Of a DNA stretch of 64,000 nt, positions 27,488 through 36,783 are shown piece after piece. Position 1 is the stretch's first letter. Each line of letters starts with the position of its first letter. Position numbers and translations under genes: made by a program. The notes beneath the pieces were generated by a model. It was not told where the DNA came from and searched no databases. It was given only the letters and a program-made list of their open reading frames with translations. The DNA comes from Bacteroidales bacterium (lineage in GTDB: Bacteria; Bacteroidota; Bacteroidia; Bacteroidales; Muribaculaceae): contig JAAVFI010000062.1 in assembly GCA_014800815.1 (NCBI GenBank), forward strand, positions 1 through 64,000, read 5' to 3'.

Positions 27488-29974
27488 GTGGAAGCCGACG
27501 ACGCCCTCCGACAAAGAATCATTGAAGCGCACGGAGGCTCTACTCTTGTGCTCGGAGGACCAGGCTGTGGAAAGACTCACCTGCTGGCCCACCGCATTCA
27601 CTATGCGCACTCTGCACTCGGAGTTCCGTACTCCGACATGCTCTGCCTGACGTTTACAAACCGTGCCGCGCGAGAAATGCGCAAGCGTGTGGAAGAGTAT
27701 TCGGGATTCCGTCCCGAAGGGTTGTTTGTGGGCAATATCCACCGCTTCTGTCTCGGGTTCCTGCTTGACAATGAGCTTATCGACCGCGAGACGGGTGTGC
27801 TCGACGAAGAAGACCGCAATGAATTTCTCCGTTCGTTAGACATCAGGAACGATATAGATGCCGACCGCTTTGCGGAAGCGTCAGTCGCTATCTATCAGGA
27901 AGATAACAATCATCCGCCGTTCGCCCGAAGTAAAGAAAACGTGCATATATCTGCAGTCGACAGAGCCCGCTACGATGCTTACAGGGAGTTCAAGGAGGTA
28001 AACAGGCTCATAGATTTCGACGACATCCTGCTTGAAACTTACTCTGCCCTGCTTCGCTTCGACCACGATCTGCTACGGCACTCCTCATACCGCTGGCTGC
28101 AGGTGGATGAAGTGCAGGATATGACTGCGCTTCAACTTGCCATTGTTGCCGAACTAACCAAGGGCGCCGACTGCACCCGAATGTTTTTTGGCGACGAGCA
28201 GCAGGCAATCTTCGCGTTTACGGGAGCGGGTGGTTCCACGCTCCTGCCTCTAAAGCAACTCTGCCGCGGTAATATCCTTCATCTTACACGGAACTTCAGG
28301 TCGTCGCCGATACTTGTCGACCTCTGCAACTCAATAGCTACGGCATGGCTCGGCATAGACCCTGAATTACTGCCCGAGGCCGCACTTCTTTCGCATGAAG
28401 ATGAACGCCCTATGCTCTGGAAAGCATCCGCCGGCAATTTGAGGTTGCTCACTGCCCATACGGCCCGCGAATGGCTCACGGCCTATCCGCAAGAAAAGGT
28501 AATGATACTGACGCGTACCAACCGCGAAGCCGACAATGTTTCAGCACTGCTCGACCTTACGGGTATAGATCATTTCCATATCTCGAAGCAGGATGTATTC
28601 AACCGACCCGAGTTCAAGGCTCTGTGGTCGCATCTGGCCGTTCTTTCGCGCCCCGACAGCATCAGTTCGTGGATAAGGCTTATCAAGCAGACCGGTGCGG
28701 CATCGAGTCTTGTCGAAAGCCGCCGCATAGTTTCGGAAGCCCGCAATGCCGGCGTATCTGTCTGTGCCTCTGTGCTCGGACTCGAACAACCGCTCACATA
28801 TTTTGCCAACGCGTATTTCGATCCTGCGGTAACCCTCACCGTGATAGACACGGAAACAACGGGGCTTGATGTTTTCAATGATGATGTCGTGCAGATTGCC
28901 GCCGTTAAAATTCGCGGCGGGGTTGTGGAAGAATCTTCGCGCCTGAATATATTCGTGGAGACCGACAGGGATATCCCCGAATATTTCTCCAACGGAGCTA
29001 TAAATCCTATTGCAAGCCAATACCGCATTGCTGACAAACTCTGCCCTGCCGACGCTCTGAACATTCTGGCGAACTATCTCGCAGACGGAAGTATTTTGGC
29101 CGGACACAATATTCGATTTGACTCGGCTATACTCCGCTATAATTTCAAGCGGGCCGGTGTTGATGTTCCTGATTGTCTGGGGGCGGAAGCTCCGGCTATC
29201 GACAGTATGCAGATAGCCAAACTGATATTTCCACGCTACAAGAGTTACAGTCTCGGCAGTCTTATTGCGATATTCCACATCGACGGGCACAATACCCATA
29301 TCGCCGGGGATGATGTAGCTGCCACTGCCGGACTGCTCAATGCTCTCGCACCTCTCGCTCAGATGAAACTGAACGACGTTGCCGCCTTGTCGGCCGATGC
29401 CGAATATCTGTCGGTCATAGAGCGGATAAAATTCTCTTATGGAGAGTATTATCGCCAATGTCTTAAACGTTTGGAAGAACCTTCGGGAGATTTGGCTTCA
29501 CTCTTGGATGATGCTTATAAATTCTTCGTTAACCGCGGCTTTATCAAGCCGTTAAGGCATTTTAACTACATTGTTGATTTAATCAGGCGGATATACGACG
29601 ATTCGATGAGTCTGCGCATGCAGCTCGACCACTGCCTATACGATATTCTCACCTTCCATGAGTCGGACCTTTTTGCCTCGGGGATAGTAAAGGAGCGCCT
29701 TTCGGTGATGACCGTTCACAAAGCCAAGGGGCTGGAGTGCGACAATGTGATACTCCACGATGCGTCCACGCGCTATGGAAGTATGGATGAGCATGCGCGA
29801 CTGCTCTACGTAGCTTTTTCGCGCGCCCGCAAAAGACTCGCCGCCGGACTCAGCGGAGAGGCCGACGGCGTGATATATTCTTTTCTCTACAAATTCAGAG
29901 AGCTTGGCAGGCGCGAGATTGCTGTCGCTGTCAATTGCGAGGCTTTGAATCTCGGTGAGACCGACGAAGAGTAA
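27488..29974 (+). CDS. UvrD-like helicase with embedded DEDDh exonuclease
   Basis: 828 residues from a GTG start at 27488, the first in-frame start after the previous stop. Helicase parts: Walker A GGPGCGKT (23-30), Walker B VDEVQD (206-211), motif III-like FFGDEQQAIFAFTGAG, and late motifs MTVHKAKGLE and LLYVAFSRARKRL near the C-terminus. Between them, about residues 450-620, sits a DnaQ-type 3'-5' exonuclease: D454/E456 (IDTETTG), D545 (HNIRFDSA), H604 and D609 (HIAGDD). All key residues are present, so both activities are likely. It probably acts in DNA repair; the operon link to wall recycling may be incidental. Confidence 0.85.
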   Translation: MEADDALRQRIIEAHGGSTLVLGGPGCGKTHLLAHRIHYAHSALGVPYSDMLCLTFTNRAAREMRKRVEEYSGFRPEGLFVGNIHRFCLGFLLDNELIDRETGVLDEEDRNEFLRSLDIRNDIDADRFAEASVAIYQEDNNHPPFARSKENVHISAVDRARYDAYREFKEVNRLIDFDDILLETYSALLRFDHDLLRHSSYRWLQVDEVQDMTALQLAIVAELTKGADCTRMFFGDEQQAIFAFTGAGGSTLLPLKQLCRGNILHLTRNFRSSPILVDLCNSIATAWLGIDPELLPEAALLSHEDERPMLWKASAGNLRLLTAHTAREWLTAYPQEKVMILTRTNREADNVSALLDLTGIDHFHISKQDVFNRPEFKALWSHLAVLSRPDSISSWIRLIKQTGAASSLVESRRIVSEARNAGVSVCASVLGLEQPLTYFANAYFDPAVTLTVIDTETTGLDVFNDDVVQIAAVKIRGGVVEESSRLNIFVETDRDIPEYFSNGAINPIASQYRIADKLCPADALNILANYLADGSILAGHNIRFDSAILRYNFKRAGVDVPDCLGAEAPAIDSMQIAKLIFPRYKSYSLGSLIAIFHIDGHNTHIAGDDVAATAGLLNALAPLAQMKLNDVAALSADAEYLSVIERIKFSYGEYYRQCLKRLEEPSGDLASLLDDAYKFFVNRGFIKPLRHFNYIVDLIRRIYDDSMSLRMQLDHCLYDILTFHESDLFASGIVKERLSVMTVHKAKGLECDNVILHDASTRYGSMDEHARLLYVAFSRARKRLAAGLSGEADGVIYSFLYKFRELGRREIAVAVNCEALNLGETDEE

Positions 29975-30751
29975 TCACTCCTCAAACATCGCAGTGATGC
30001 TCTTGAACGATGCCGTTGCAGTCTGGTCGGGCGTAACCGGCACAACGGTCACATATCGGCAGTTGAGCCAATATTCATCAGTATCGTCGGCGTCGGGTTC
30101 CTCATTGATAAAGTGACCTGTCAGCCAGTAGAAGGGAACTCCCGAGGGATCGAGATAGCGCTTGTACTCGTCGGTCCAATGGCCCTTTGCTGCACGGCAT
30201 ACCTTGATTCCTTCGGGGCGTACTTTGGCGGGAATATTTACATTGAGGCACACGTGCTGAGGAAGTCCTTCGGCAAGAACCTTCGAGGTAATAGCCGCTA
30301 CAAAGGCCGTACAGAAAGTAAAATCGGCTTTGATAGAATGGTGCAGGAGCGAGAAACCGATTGCCGGAATACCGAGCATGCAGCCTTCCAGCACCGCTCC
30401 CATAGTTCCCGAGTAGGTGATGTTCACCGATGAGTTAGAGCCGTGGTTGATACCCGAAAGAACGATATCAGGTTTACGCGGAACGATAGCGTGCATAGCA
30501 AGCTTTACGCAATCGACAGGCGTGCCGTTGACAGTAAAGATTCTTACACCCTCTTTGTCGGAGGGTCGTTCGGTGATGCGTAAGGGAGTTGCGACTGAGA
30601 GTGCCGAAGACTGGCCTGAGCGCGGGTCTTCGGGAGCAACGATATAGATATCACCCATAGAGCGTACGCTCTCGGCGAGATGATGTATGCCGGGGGCATC
30701 AATGCTGTCGTCGTTAGTTATGAGGATGAGCGGGCGTGTATTTTCTTCCAT
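29975..30751 (-). CDS. surE: 5'/3'-nucleotidase SurE
   Basis: 258 residues, normal length. The metal-binding N-terminus ILITNDDSIDAPGI, the SGQSSALSV loop, the SGINHGSN motif and TYSGTMGA are diagnostic. It dephosphorylates nucleoside monophosphates. Its stop codon directly abuts that of the convergent helicase gene with no base between, so transcripts must overlap. It lies 54 bases after the MBOAT gene, perhaps on the same transcript. Confidence 0.95.
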   Translation of the reverse strand: MEENTRPLILITNDDSIDAPGIHHLAESVRSMGDIYIVAPEDPRSGQSSALSVATPLRITERPSDKEGVRIFTVNGTPVDCVKLAMHAIVPRKPDIVLSGINHGSNSSVNITYSGTMGAVLEGCMLGIPAIGFSLLHHSIKADFTFCTAFVAAITSKVLAEGLPQHVCLNVNIPAKVRPEGIKVCRAAKGHWTDEYKRYLDPSGVPFYWLTGHFINEEPDADDTDEYWLNCRYVTVVPVTPDQTATASFKSITAMFEE

Positions 30752-30805
30752 AGTGCGATGAATTTTTTCTCTTATAACAACTGCGGGCGCATTATTGTTG
30801 AGAAA

Positions 30806-32278
30806 TCAGAACTGAAAATAAATAAAGGGAGCAACGTCGGCCGTTCGCAATTCAAGCACGAGTTGTACTACGGCGATAAAAATAAGGAGTTTTACTATCC
30901 ACGGAGATTTTACGAATAAATTCCCTGCCTTGTTCCAGAAGCCTTCGGGCATGGCATGTGCCACCACTATCACTATCATCAGTATCAGCCAGAGCATGCG
31001 AGCCGAGGCGAACGCCGGGAAATAAGCGAGGGAGAAATCGCGGCCTACCGAGCGTATAATCTCCACGGAATCTGACCATGAAGCAGCGCGGAAGAAGACC
31101 CACAGAACGGCAACAAAGGATATAGTAATGAGCCACGAAATTGCTCTTACCACATAGTTGTCGGGCAGGCGGTCGAGCCAGGGCTTCGATGCTTTGTGCA
31201 CTGCGAGACCTCCGCCGTGCATCGCACCCCAGAAAATAAATTTCCATGCCGCTCCGTGCCATAATCCGCCTATAAGCATTGTGGCGAAGTTATTGATGTA
31301 AGTTCGCGCCGTGCCCTTACGGTTGCCGCCGAGAGGTATGTAGATATAGTCGCGCAGCCAGGTGGAGAGAGAAATATGCCAGCGACGCCAAAACTCGGTG
31401 ACGTTGCCCGATTTATAGGGAAAGTTGAAATTCTGCGCGAGACGGAATCCCATGATAAGCGCGATGCCGATAGCCATGTCGGAATAACCTGAGAAGTCGC
31501 AATATATCTGCATGGTATATCCGATAATTCCCATAAGGGTCTCGAAACCGGAATACGCACCCGGGGCATCGAAAATCAGGTCGTTGTACTGGGCTATGTA
31601 GTCGGCTATGACTGCTTTCTTGAGCACACCGAGAATGACGAGCCACAAGCCGGTATATACCTCGCTGCGGGACGCATGACGGTTGTCGCGTATCTGGGGA
31701 ATGAAATAGTCGGCACGCACTATAGGTCCGGCGACAAGAGCGGGAAAGAACGAAAGGAAGAAGGCGTATTCAAGCCATGTGCGTGTGGGGGCTACTCTAC
31801 CCTTATAGACATCTATTATATAGCTGACAGACTGGAAGGTATAAAACGATATGCCTACGGGTAGCACAAGGTCGAGGGGCTGGAAATTGCCACCGACGAG
31901 GGCGTTAATATTCCACAGGAAGAAATTGGCGTATTTGAAATATACGAGGATTCCGAGGGAGGCTGTCAGCGATACCGCGACACATAGGCGTTGAGTGCCC
32001 CGACTTGTACCATGTCTTACGATAATGCGCGACAATATCCAGTCTAATAGCGACGTAGCTGCCAGAAGGAGAACAAAGACTCCGCTGCTCTTATAGTAGA
32101 AAAAGAAGCTGAACGCAACAACAAACACAATCATCTGCCAGTAGCGACTGCGCAGCAGACCGTAGAGCGGCATGAAGATGAGAAACAAAGCCCAGAACGT
32201 ACCCGACGAAAAGAGCATCGGGGCACTCGGATCGTAGCTCAGCAGAGCATGGATGCGTTCGATGACTAAGGGGAGCAT
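30806..32278 (-). CDS. MBOAT-family membrane O-acyltransferase
   Basis: 490 residues, about 11-12 membrane segments. The AlgI-type signature is seen: LVLPVGISFYTFQSVSYIIDVY (near residues 135-156), FCDFSGYSDMAIG-like CDFSGYSDMAIGIA, FWRRWHISLSTWLRDYIYIPLGG and the catalytic-His region GLWHGAAWKFIFWG. Such proteins move acyl groups across the inner membrane for O-acetylation of extracytoplasmic polysaccharides. An SGNH partner lies 3 bases upstream, the classic pairing. Which polymer is modified is not shown. Confidence 0.9.
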   Translation of the reverse strand: MLPLVIERIHALLSYDPSAPMLFSSGTFWALFLIFMPLYGLLRSRYWQMIVFVVAFSFFFYYKSSGVFVLLLAATSLLDWILSRIIVRHGTSRGTQRLCVAVSLTASLGILVYFKYANFFLWNINALVGGNFQPLDLVLPVGISFYTFQSVSYIIDVYKGRVAPTRTWLEYAFFLSFFPALVAGPIVRADYFIPQIRDNRHASRSEVYTGLWLVILGVLKKAVIADYIAQYNDLIFDAPGAYSGFETLMGIIGYTMQIYCDFSGYSDMAIGIALIMGFRLAQNFNFPYKSGNVTEFWRRWHISLSTWLRDYIYIPLGGNRKGTARTYINNFATMLIGGLWHGAAWKFIFWGAMHGGGLAVHKASKPWLDRLPDNYVVRAISWLITISFVAVLWVFFRAASWSDSVEIIRSVGRDFSLAYFPAFASARMLWLILMIVIVVAHAMPEGFWNKAGNLFVKSPWIVKLLIFIAVVQLVLELRTADVAPFIYFQF

Positions 32279-32281
32279 GCG

Positions 32282-33091
32282 TCAGTCCTCCGTCGGCTGA
32301 TGAACAAATATGCGTTTGGCCTTTGCCGACGATACCTCGGGTACGTCGAGACGTATGGGATGAAGAGCGTTGGCCGGCATCCAGCGGATAACGCTGTCGA
32401 GCCATTCGGCAGCGGAATTGCGTGTGGGGTGAGCGCCGTCTTTCGCGCGCTCAAATTTCATGCCGTCGCTGAGGAAGAATGTGCCTTGAGGGGTGCTGTT
32501 GGCAATCAGACGGTTTATGCCTGTATCCGTGCGCCAGTTGGGAGGACCGATCCAGAGGAAGGGAATAGTATCTATATCGGCAAGAATCTGCTTGACGTAT
32601 TTCTCGCGTTTAACTTCTATATCTTTCACGAGCAGTTCGTTAGCACCGAGACAAACGACTATGAAGGTCGGCTTCAGGCGCTGAATATAGTTGCGCAGTT
32701 TGTCGGACTTTCCCCACTTTTCGGAGGTGGAACTATACCACATCACGGTATAGAGAGTGTGGCCGTTGTGTTCGGCATAGGCAGCAAGGCGAGGGCCGAG
32801 ACCTTCGAGCATAGAATCGCCTATGAGCATTATAGTCTGAGACGCAGTGTCGCAAGGCATGGGGAAAATATTCTCCACGTCTGTCACTATCGTATCGGGG
32901 AGGACGAGCATACCGTCTGCCGATGCAAAGGCACCGTCTTCTTCGGCTTTAACGTCAGATACCGCAGCTATAAAACCGGCATCTTTAAATTTATGACCGG
33001 CAATTTCGGGAGTGCCTACAGCCTCAGCCACAACAAAAGCAGCAAAGGCAACGAGTAGCAGAAGCCACAGAGAACGATAGTGCGGTTTCAT
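32282..33091 (-). CDS. SGNH-family partner of the MBOAT protein
   Basis: 269 residues with an N-terminal membrane anchor or signal (about 7-25). SGNH motifs: LIGDSMLEGLGPRL (nucleophile Ser), CLGANELLVKD (Asn) and DGAHPTRNSAAEWL (Asp-x2-His). With the MBOAT protein 3 bases downstream, it likely completes acyl transfer onto a polysaccharide in the periplasm, as AlgX/AlgJ-like or PatB-like proteins do. Substrate unknown. Confidence 0.82.
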   Translation of the reverse strand: MKPHYRSLWLLLLVAFAAFVVAEAVGTPEIAGHKFKDAGFIAAVSDVKAEEDGAFASADGMLVLPDTIVTDVENIFPMPCDTASQTIMLIGDSMLEGLGPRLAAYAEHNGHTLYTVMWYSSTSEKWGKSDKLRNYIQRLKPTFIVVCLGANELLVKDIEVKREKYVKQILADIDTIPFLWIGPPNWRTDTGINRLIANSTPQGTFFLSDGMKFERAKDGAHPTRNSAAEWLDSVIRWMPANALHPIRLDVPEVSSAKAKRIFVHQPTED

Positions 33092-33100
33092 AGGTTGAAA

Positions 33101-33628
33101 TCAATAACTTACGACCATATAATCTCCCCCGAGACCCGGGCCGACACGATAGCGGCGAAGCGCATATCCCTTGCGGGCAGCCTCGCCGCTCACGGGATGC
33201 CCCATGAGCGAAAAAACATTGTACTTGCTTCCGCACTCGGGGCACACGGCAAGGTGCTCGTCGTCAACTTTAACAGCGACTCTCACATTCTGCCTGCACT
33301 CCACGGGACATGCAAGATCAAACGCCTGAGGATTGCCGAGCACATCGCACACAAGGAGCACGCCACCGAAGCCGGTATAAGTATTTGCAGTGTACGGGAA
33401 TTTGGAGGGAATGCGTTCCTGACGGATAAAACGATTCCACGTAAGCGCTCCCGACACACCGCTATATACGTTCCACTCAGCAACGGTAGGAAATACGATA
33501 TTTACGGGCTGAACAGGCACACGATCGTCGTCGAGGCTGTGACAAGAAGCAAGCCCCGGTAAAATAATAGCAGCACATAATGCTGCCATTATATTCCTGT
33601 ATTTCCTGAAATTAAACAAGTCTTGCAA
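33101..33628 (-). CDS. Rieske-like lipoprotein with Cys in place of His
   Basis: 175 residues. A lipobox (GLASC, near residue 28) indicates a lipoprotein. The C-terminal half has the layout of a Rieske domain: ACPVEC, then CPECGSKYNVFSLMGHPVSGEA, then a GYALRRYRV end. Rieske proteins use Cys-x-His and Cys-x2-His to hold a 2Fe-2S cluster; here the second ligands are Cys (C-x3-C and C-x2-C), so the site may bind zinc, iron alone or a different cluster. The start overlaps the SRPBCC gene by 17 bases. Function unknown. Confidence 0.65.
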   Translation of the reverse strand: MQDLFNFRKYRNIMAALCAAIILPGLASCHSLDDDRVPVQPVNIVFPTVAEWNVYSGVSGALTWNRFIRQERIPSKFPYTANTYTGFGGVLLVCDVLGNPQAFDLACPVECRQNVRVAVKVDDEHLAVCPECGSKYNVFSLMGHPVSGEAARKGYALRRYRVGPGLGGDYMVVSY

Positions 33629-34025
33629 AGAGACCTCCGAACTGGTCGGCGGCTTTCTGGAGAGTGGGACCTATGAGCGGACGGAGCATCATCGGAAGTT
33701 CGACGTCGATAGTGCCGCTCACCTCGGTTGACTGCTCATCGACGGGTTTGAATTCCACGATGAGATTCATTGGCACGGGTGAGTTGAGAGCCTGCAGACG
33801 GATTTTCTCGGGAGTGCGCTCAACGGCCTTGAGTTCGATATCACCGACCTGAGGAGTTGAGATACGGATGCTGTCGTTGGTAAATGCGATATCACCTACC
33901 TTTGCGCGCTGCTCGGCATCGAGAGCGTCGAGAGCGCTCTGGAGAGCGGTGAAATCGGAGAACTTGGCACTCAGTTCGGCTGCCGAACGATTTACAACAG
34001 CCGGTTTGGACGAATATTTAGCCAT
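33612..34025 (-). CDS. SRPBCC/polyketide-cyclase-like protein
   Basis: 137 residues starting at the ATG at 34025; an upstream in-frame ATG at 34076 would overlap pyrE. The pattern KYSSKPAVVNRSAAELSAKFSD and LIVEFKPVDEQSTEVSGTIDVELP fits the START/SRPBCC small-ligand-binding fold common in Bacteroidetes. Cytoplasmic. It lies 16 bases after pyrE. Ligand unknown. Confidence 0.7.
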   Translation of the reverse strand: MAKYSSKPAVVNRSAAELSAKFSDFTALQSALDALDAEQRAKVGDIAFTNDSIRISTPQVGDIELKAVERTPEKIRLQALNSPVPMNLIVEFKPVDEQSTEVSGTIDVELPMMLRPLIGPTLQKAADQFGGLFARLV

Positions 34026-34041
34026 ACTTATATCGTTCGGA

Positions 34042-34680
34042 TTAGCGGTTGGGAGTCCAGTTTGCAGGATCTTCACGCCACTGGCGGAGAGTTTCGAGAT
34101 CGTTCTCGGTGATGTAACGAGTATCGAGAGCTACGTCGAGCATGGCATTGTAGTTGCTGAGAGTAACTAGCTTGACGCCAGCCTGAGCGAAGTTTTCTTC
34201 TGCAACGGGGAAACCGTAGCTGAAGAGAGCCACCATACCGATAACCTCACAACCTGCATTGCGGATAGCCTCTACAGCCTTGAGCGAGCTCTTGCCGGTA
34301 GAAACGAGGTCTTCGATAACAACTACTTTCTGACCCTGACGGAGATCGCCTTCGATAAGGTTTTCGAGGCCGTGGTCTTTGGGAGTTGAGCGAACGTAAA
34401 CGTAAGGGAGGTTGAGTTCGTCAGCAACGAGAGCGCCCTGAGCGATAGCACCGGTGGCAACGCCGGCGATAGCATCGACATCCTCAAACTGTTCGAGGAT
34501 AAGACGGGTGAGCTCCACCTTGATGAAAGAACGAACCTCGGGATATGATAGAGTGCGACGGTTATCTGTGTAGATAGGTGAGTTCCAGCCGGATGCCCAG
34601 ACAAAGGGGTTAGCGGGCTGAAGCTTGAGGGCACTTATTTTCAATAACTTTTCGGCGAGGAGACGTGCAACGTTTTTCAT
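34042..34680 (-). CDS. pyrE: Orotate phosphoribosyltransferase
   Basis: 212 residues. It forms OMP from orotate and PRPP in pyrimidine synthesis. The NPFVWASGWNSPIYTDNR substrate loop and the PRPP-binding motif VVVIEDLVSTGKSS are clear. Length is typical. First gene of a minus-strand run leading to surE; a TAATTTTG promoter box lies at 34714-34721. Confidence 0.96.
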   Translation of the reverse strand: MKNVARLLAEKLLKISALKLQPANPFVWASGWNSPIYTDNRRTLSYPEVRSFIKVELTRLILEQFEDVDAIAGVATGAIAQGALVADELNLPYVYVRSTPKDHGLENLIEGDLRQGQKVVVIEDLVSTGKSSLKAVEAIRNAGCEVIGMVALFSYGFPVAEENFAQAGVKLVTLSNYNAMLDVALDTRYITENDLETLRQWREDPANWTPNR

Positions 34681-34713
34681 TATCTTGCGAGTGTGTTATG
34701 TTTGTTCTGAATG

Positions 34714-34721
34714 CAAAATTA
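34714..34721 (-). promoter_or_regulatory. pyrE promoter -7 box
   Basis: TAATTTTG on the minus strand 34 bases upstream of the pyrE start; the -33 element is weak. Confidence 0.5.
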
Positions 34722-34810
34722 CGATATTTTTTTCAGTTGACATCACAGTCGCGTATTAAAAGAAAATAAAATTCGGTGACAATATTCCCGCCGACTTCAA
34801 CTACAGCGCT

Positions 34811-35821
34811 TTAAAGCTCGATGAGTTCGTCCGCACCGAAGGCTCTCACGGCCTTGCGACCCAATACAGAGTCCCAGAGCAGGGGTGAAATGCCGTTGCC
34901 GGGGCGTTTCACCGTTATATTTTCCTCGGTAAAAATTTCGCCTTCCTCGATATCGCGTGCGGCTACTATGCTCTTACGAGCGATTTCGATGTTGGGTTGC
35001 TCGGCAGGAGTTGCCGCTTTGTGACCGTCGCCGAGAATAATTTCGACCTTTCGGATTTCCTCAACGAGTTTCTGCAGCTCAGCAGGTTCTAGCGACGCTC
35101 TGTGGTCGGGGCCGGGGAGGTTGCGGTCGAGCGTAAAATGTTTCTCTATAATCCGGGCACCGCGCGCTGCGGCAGCCACCGATACGCCTATACCCTCGGT
35201 ATGGTCGCTGTAGCCAACGGATTTGCAACCGAGAGCCGCAAGGGCATCCATAGCCTTGAGATTGACCGAATCCATGGGGGCCGGATATTGCGTGGTGCAG
35301 TGAAGCAGAGATATATTGCGGCGTGGAGTGCCCGCGTTTTCGAGGATACGTACCGCCGTCTCCACCTCTTCAAGCGAAGCCATGCCGGTCGACATGATTA
35401 TCTCATGCCCGAGGAGACCGATTTTGCGCAGATAGGGAAGGTTTGTAATCTCTCCCGAAGGGATTTTCCATACCTTCTGCCCTATTTCCTCAAGGCAATC
35501 TATCGAAACAAGGTCGAAGGGCGTGCTCATGAAGCCAATCCCCTCCTCTTCACACAGAGCTTTGAGGCCTGCATAGTCGGAGAGCGGAAGGTGGATAGCC
35601 TTGCACATTTCGAGCTGGCTCTGAGCCTCGCCGGTCGTTTCCTTCTGATACTCGGCTTTAGGGGCAAAAGTGGAGATAACAAGCTCGGGAACAGCTGTTT
35701 GGAATTTAACGTAGTCAGCTCCGGCCTTGCGGGCCTCTACTACCATACGTTTGGCGAGGGAGAGGTCGCCGTTGTGGTTAACTCCGGCCTCGGCTATGAC
35801 GATTATATGATTGTCGTTCAT
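34811..35821 (-). CDS. neuB: NeuB-family nonulosonate synthase
   Basis: 336 residues. N-terminal TIM barrel (IAEAGVNHNGDLSLAKRMV, DYVKFQTA, STGMASLEEVE, HCTTQYPAP) and a C-terminal SAF domain from about 280 (SIVAARDIEEGEIFTEENITVKRPG). The family condenses phosphoenolpyruvate with ManNAc or a related amino sugar to make sialic, legionaminic or pseudaminic acid. It shares one base with the ATP-grasp gene and ends the seven-gene operon. The LegB-like neighbour points to a legionaminate-type product, but this is not proven. Confidence 0.9.
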   Translation of the reverse strand: MNDNHIIVIAEAGVNHNGDLSLAKRMVVEARKAGADYVKFQTAVPELVISTFAPKAEYQKETTGEAQSQLEMCKAIHLPLSDYAGLKALCEEEGIGFMSTPFDLVSIDCLEEIGQKVWKIPSGEITNLPYLRKIGLLGHEIIMSTGMASLEEVETAVRILENAGTPRRNISLLHCTTQYPAPMDSVNLKAMDALAALGCKSVGYSDHTEGIGVSVAAAARGARIIEKHFTLDRNLPGPDHRASLEPAELQKLVEEIRKVEIILGDGHKAATPAEQPNIEIARKSIVAARDIEEGEIFTEENITVKRPGNGISPLLWDSVLGRKAVRAFGADELIEL

Positions 35822-36783
35822 CAGTTTTCGGAATAGAATACTACATCAGCAAGATAGCGGGTTGTCACCACTCCCGCACGCGGCAGGCGCTCGGCAGTGT
35901 TCAGCCCGAGAGCTTCTTCGACTATTAATGCAGGGATGTCGGCTCCGGCATAGACCGAGGCCACACAGCCGCCCCCAAGTCGAGGGTTAATCTCCATTAC
36001 GAGCAGGCGGTCGGAATCGAGGTCGTGGATGAGCTGGACAGTTACGGCTCCGCGAAGTTCGGTAGCTTTAAGCACCTTGCGGACAAGAGAGACGGCCTCG
36101 GGACTGTCAATAGTTGTGGTACGCACAACTTCGCCGCCGCTCACCTCCTCGCGTACGCGCGGACTGACGGCAAGGATACGACCTTGGCGCGACACATAGC
36201 AGTCGACGGTGTACTCGCGGCGGTTGTCAATTCGTTCCTGAATCAAATATGCGTCAGTGTCGTCTAAAGCTTCGAGGTCGGCCGCGCAATCAATCTTGAT
36301 GATTCCTTTCGATGCAGAACCGAAACGCGGTTTGGCGATAAGATTTGAAGTGAACGCTTCGCCCCGATAGGTAGTTGGGACAGGTAGTCCGAGTTGCTCG
36401 AATAAGTCGGCTGCAGCGACCTTGTCGAACATCTTATCGGCTGCATCAGCCTCACTGACAGGAGAGAAAACTTCGGGGCAATATTTGAATACGAGTTCCG
36501 ACGCTATGCTCACCGCCGGGTCTACAAAGGGCAGAACAATGTCGATATTGCGGCGGCCGCAGATAGAGGTAAGGTCGTCGAAAATCTTCGGGTCGCGCCA
36601 CCTCAGGCCCTTGAAGACAGTACCTACAGAAGCGAGCGGGCAACGTGTATCAAGCTCGTAGCCGTATATCTCGCAACCGTAACCCTTTTCTTCGAGAGCC
36701 TTGGAGAAAAGTCGCGCCATAGCCACTCTTTTCGCGCCGCCGAGAAACAGAATCCTTACTATATTATCTTTACCGCGGGTCAT
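35821..36783 (-). CDS. ATP-grasp ligase, carbamoyl-phosphate-synthase-like
   Basis: 320 residues from the ATG at 36783, chosen because it gives a 4-base overlap with the upstream gene; an earlier ATG at 36837 lies deep inside that gene. The N-terminal ILFLGGAKRVAMARLF and the ATP-grasp core (LIAKPRFGSASKGIIKI, LIQERIDNRREYTVDCYVS, VMEINPRLGGGCVASV) match CarB-like ligases found in polysaccharide clusters. It may join an amino acid or carboxylate to the nonulosonate or its precursor; substrate unknown. Confidence 0.82.
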   Translation of the reverse strand: MTRGKDNIVRILFLGGAKRVAMARLFSKALEEKGYGCEIYGYELDTRCPLASVGTVFKGLRWRDPKIFDDLTSICGRRNIDIVLPFVDPAVSIASELVFKYCPEVFSPVSEADAADKMFDKVAAADLFEQLGLPVPTTYRGEAFTSNLIAKPRFGSASKGIIKIDCAADLEALDDTDAYLIQERIDNRREYTVDCYVSRQGRILAVSPRVREEVSGGEVVRTTTIDSPEAVSLVRKVLKATELRGAVTVQLIHDLDSDRLLVMEINPRLGGGCVASVYAGADIPALIVEEALGLNTAERLPRAGVVTTRYLADVVFYSEN

